From Eubacteriales bacterium (GTDB lineage: Bacteria > Bacillota > Clostridia > Christensenellales > UMGS416): a stretch of 5,147 nt of DNA. The DNA lies in assembly GCA_028709505.1 (NCBI GenBank), contig JAQVWW010000125.1, forward strand, positions 1 through 5,147, given 5' to 3'. Positions within the stretch are counted from its first letter, which is position 1; the number at the start of each line of letters is the position of its first letter. Shown here in pieces: positions 4,778 through 5,147 of the stretch. Under the pieces are notes generated by a model. It was given only the letters and a program-made list of their open reading frames with translations. It did not search any database and was not told where the DNA came from. The position numbers were made by a program, and so were the translations under genes.

Positions 4778-5147
4778 CTAAAACGGCCAGGCCATGCCGT
4801 TTTCGTCCAGCATTACCAGGCGGTCTTCCCAATCGCGGTCTTCCAAGAACTGCGCAACGGCGCTCTGCGCCGACTCTTCGGGCTCCAGCGTGCCCACGAC
4901 GCTCTTTTGCCCGCTCATGTACGAGCGCATCCAGCCGGGATGATACAGGCGAAACGTATAGCCCTGGGGCTGAAGCTGGTTAAACAGCAGCCGTACGCCC
5001 ATGTTCAGCGCCGTCTTGGACATTGTGTAAGAATATCCGTCGCCGCGATGCCCCACCGCCACGCTGCCCGCCTCGGACGACACAAAACACAGCCGGCGCA
5101 AGCCGGTATGCATCAGCGGCAAAAAAGCCTGTGCCATGCGCAGCGCC
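4778..5147 (-). CDS. Short-chain dehydrogenase/reductase, N-terminal part beyond the window
   Basis: This is the first visible gene of the ThuA operon. The last 122 residues are visible and the frame stays open to the window edge, so the ATG at 5137 is internal: the codons before it give ALRM of the usual LRMAQAFLPLM helix. The catalytic Ser region reads CFVSSEAGS, and the active-site motif YTMSK supplies the Tyr and Lys of the classical SDR family, followed by the typical TALNMGVRLLFNQL helix. The YHPGWMRS segment corresponds to the usual PG after the sixth strand. The product should be an NAD(P)-dependent oxidoreductase acting on a hydroxyl or carbonyl group; the cofactor-binding motif is outside the window and the substrate is unknown. 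It is clearly paralogous to the following gene, and both proteins end with a similar LxxxxGxxxP-aromatic tail (GMAWPF here, HARELPW there). This points to tandem duplication. Confidence 0.9.
   Translation of the reverse strand, partial: ALRMAQAFLPLMHTGLRRLCFVSSEAGSVAVGHRGDGYSYTMSKTALNMGVRLLFNQLQPQGYTFRLYHPGWMRSYMSGQKSVVGTLEPEESAQSAVAQFLEDRDWEDRLVMLDENGMAWPF

Overview
The window looks like a chromosomal stretch from a fairly GC-rich Firmicute of the Clostridia type. This is an inference from the strong AGGAGG-type ribosome binding sites, the T-tailed intrinsic terminators, the sigma-A-like promoters and the CadC/CadA arrangement; no taxonomic marker is present. Both edges cut through genes: a metal ATPase on the left loses its C-terminal half, and a short-chain dehydrogenase on the right loses its N-terminal part.

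Left block (1-1660, minus strand): a heavy-metal efflux operon read right to left. A promoter with an ATATGAA-N6-TTCATAT operator precedes a CadC-type ArsR/SmtB repressor. A free-standing HMA metal-binding protein follows, then a P1B-type Zn/Cd/Pb ATPase that has no N-terminal HMA domain of its own. Excess metal should release the repressor and switch on the sensor, the small metal-binding protein and the exporter together.

Centre (1661-3290, plus strand): a divergently read aldo/keto reductase of the IolS/YhdN type has its own TTGCAC-16-TATAAT promoter and a strong terminator. A GC-rich stretch of about 270 bases without a convincing gene follows, then a small probable one-helix membrane protein that ends at a very strong terminator. 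The intergenic region 3228-3428 carries terminators for both strands.

Right block (3375-5147, minus strand): a tight three-gene operon read right to left. It encodes an apparently intact short-chain dehydrogenase (partial), a second dehydrogenase-like protein whose nucleotide-binding and catalytic motifs are eroded (a likely pseudoenzyme paralogue), and a ThuA-like domain protein. ThuA homologues often sit with carbohydrate oxidoreductases, so a sugar or polyol oxidation role is plausible but unproven.

No mobile element, CRISPR array, tRNA or rRNA was seen. The least ordinary items are the dehydrogenase/pseudo-dehydrogenase pair with ThuA and the unassigned small membrane protein.
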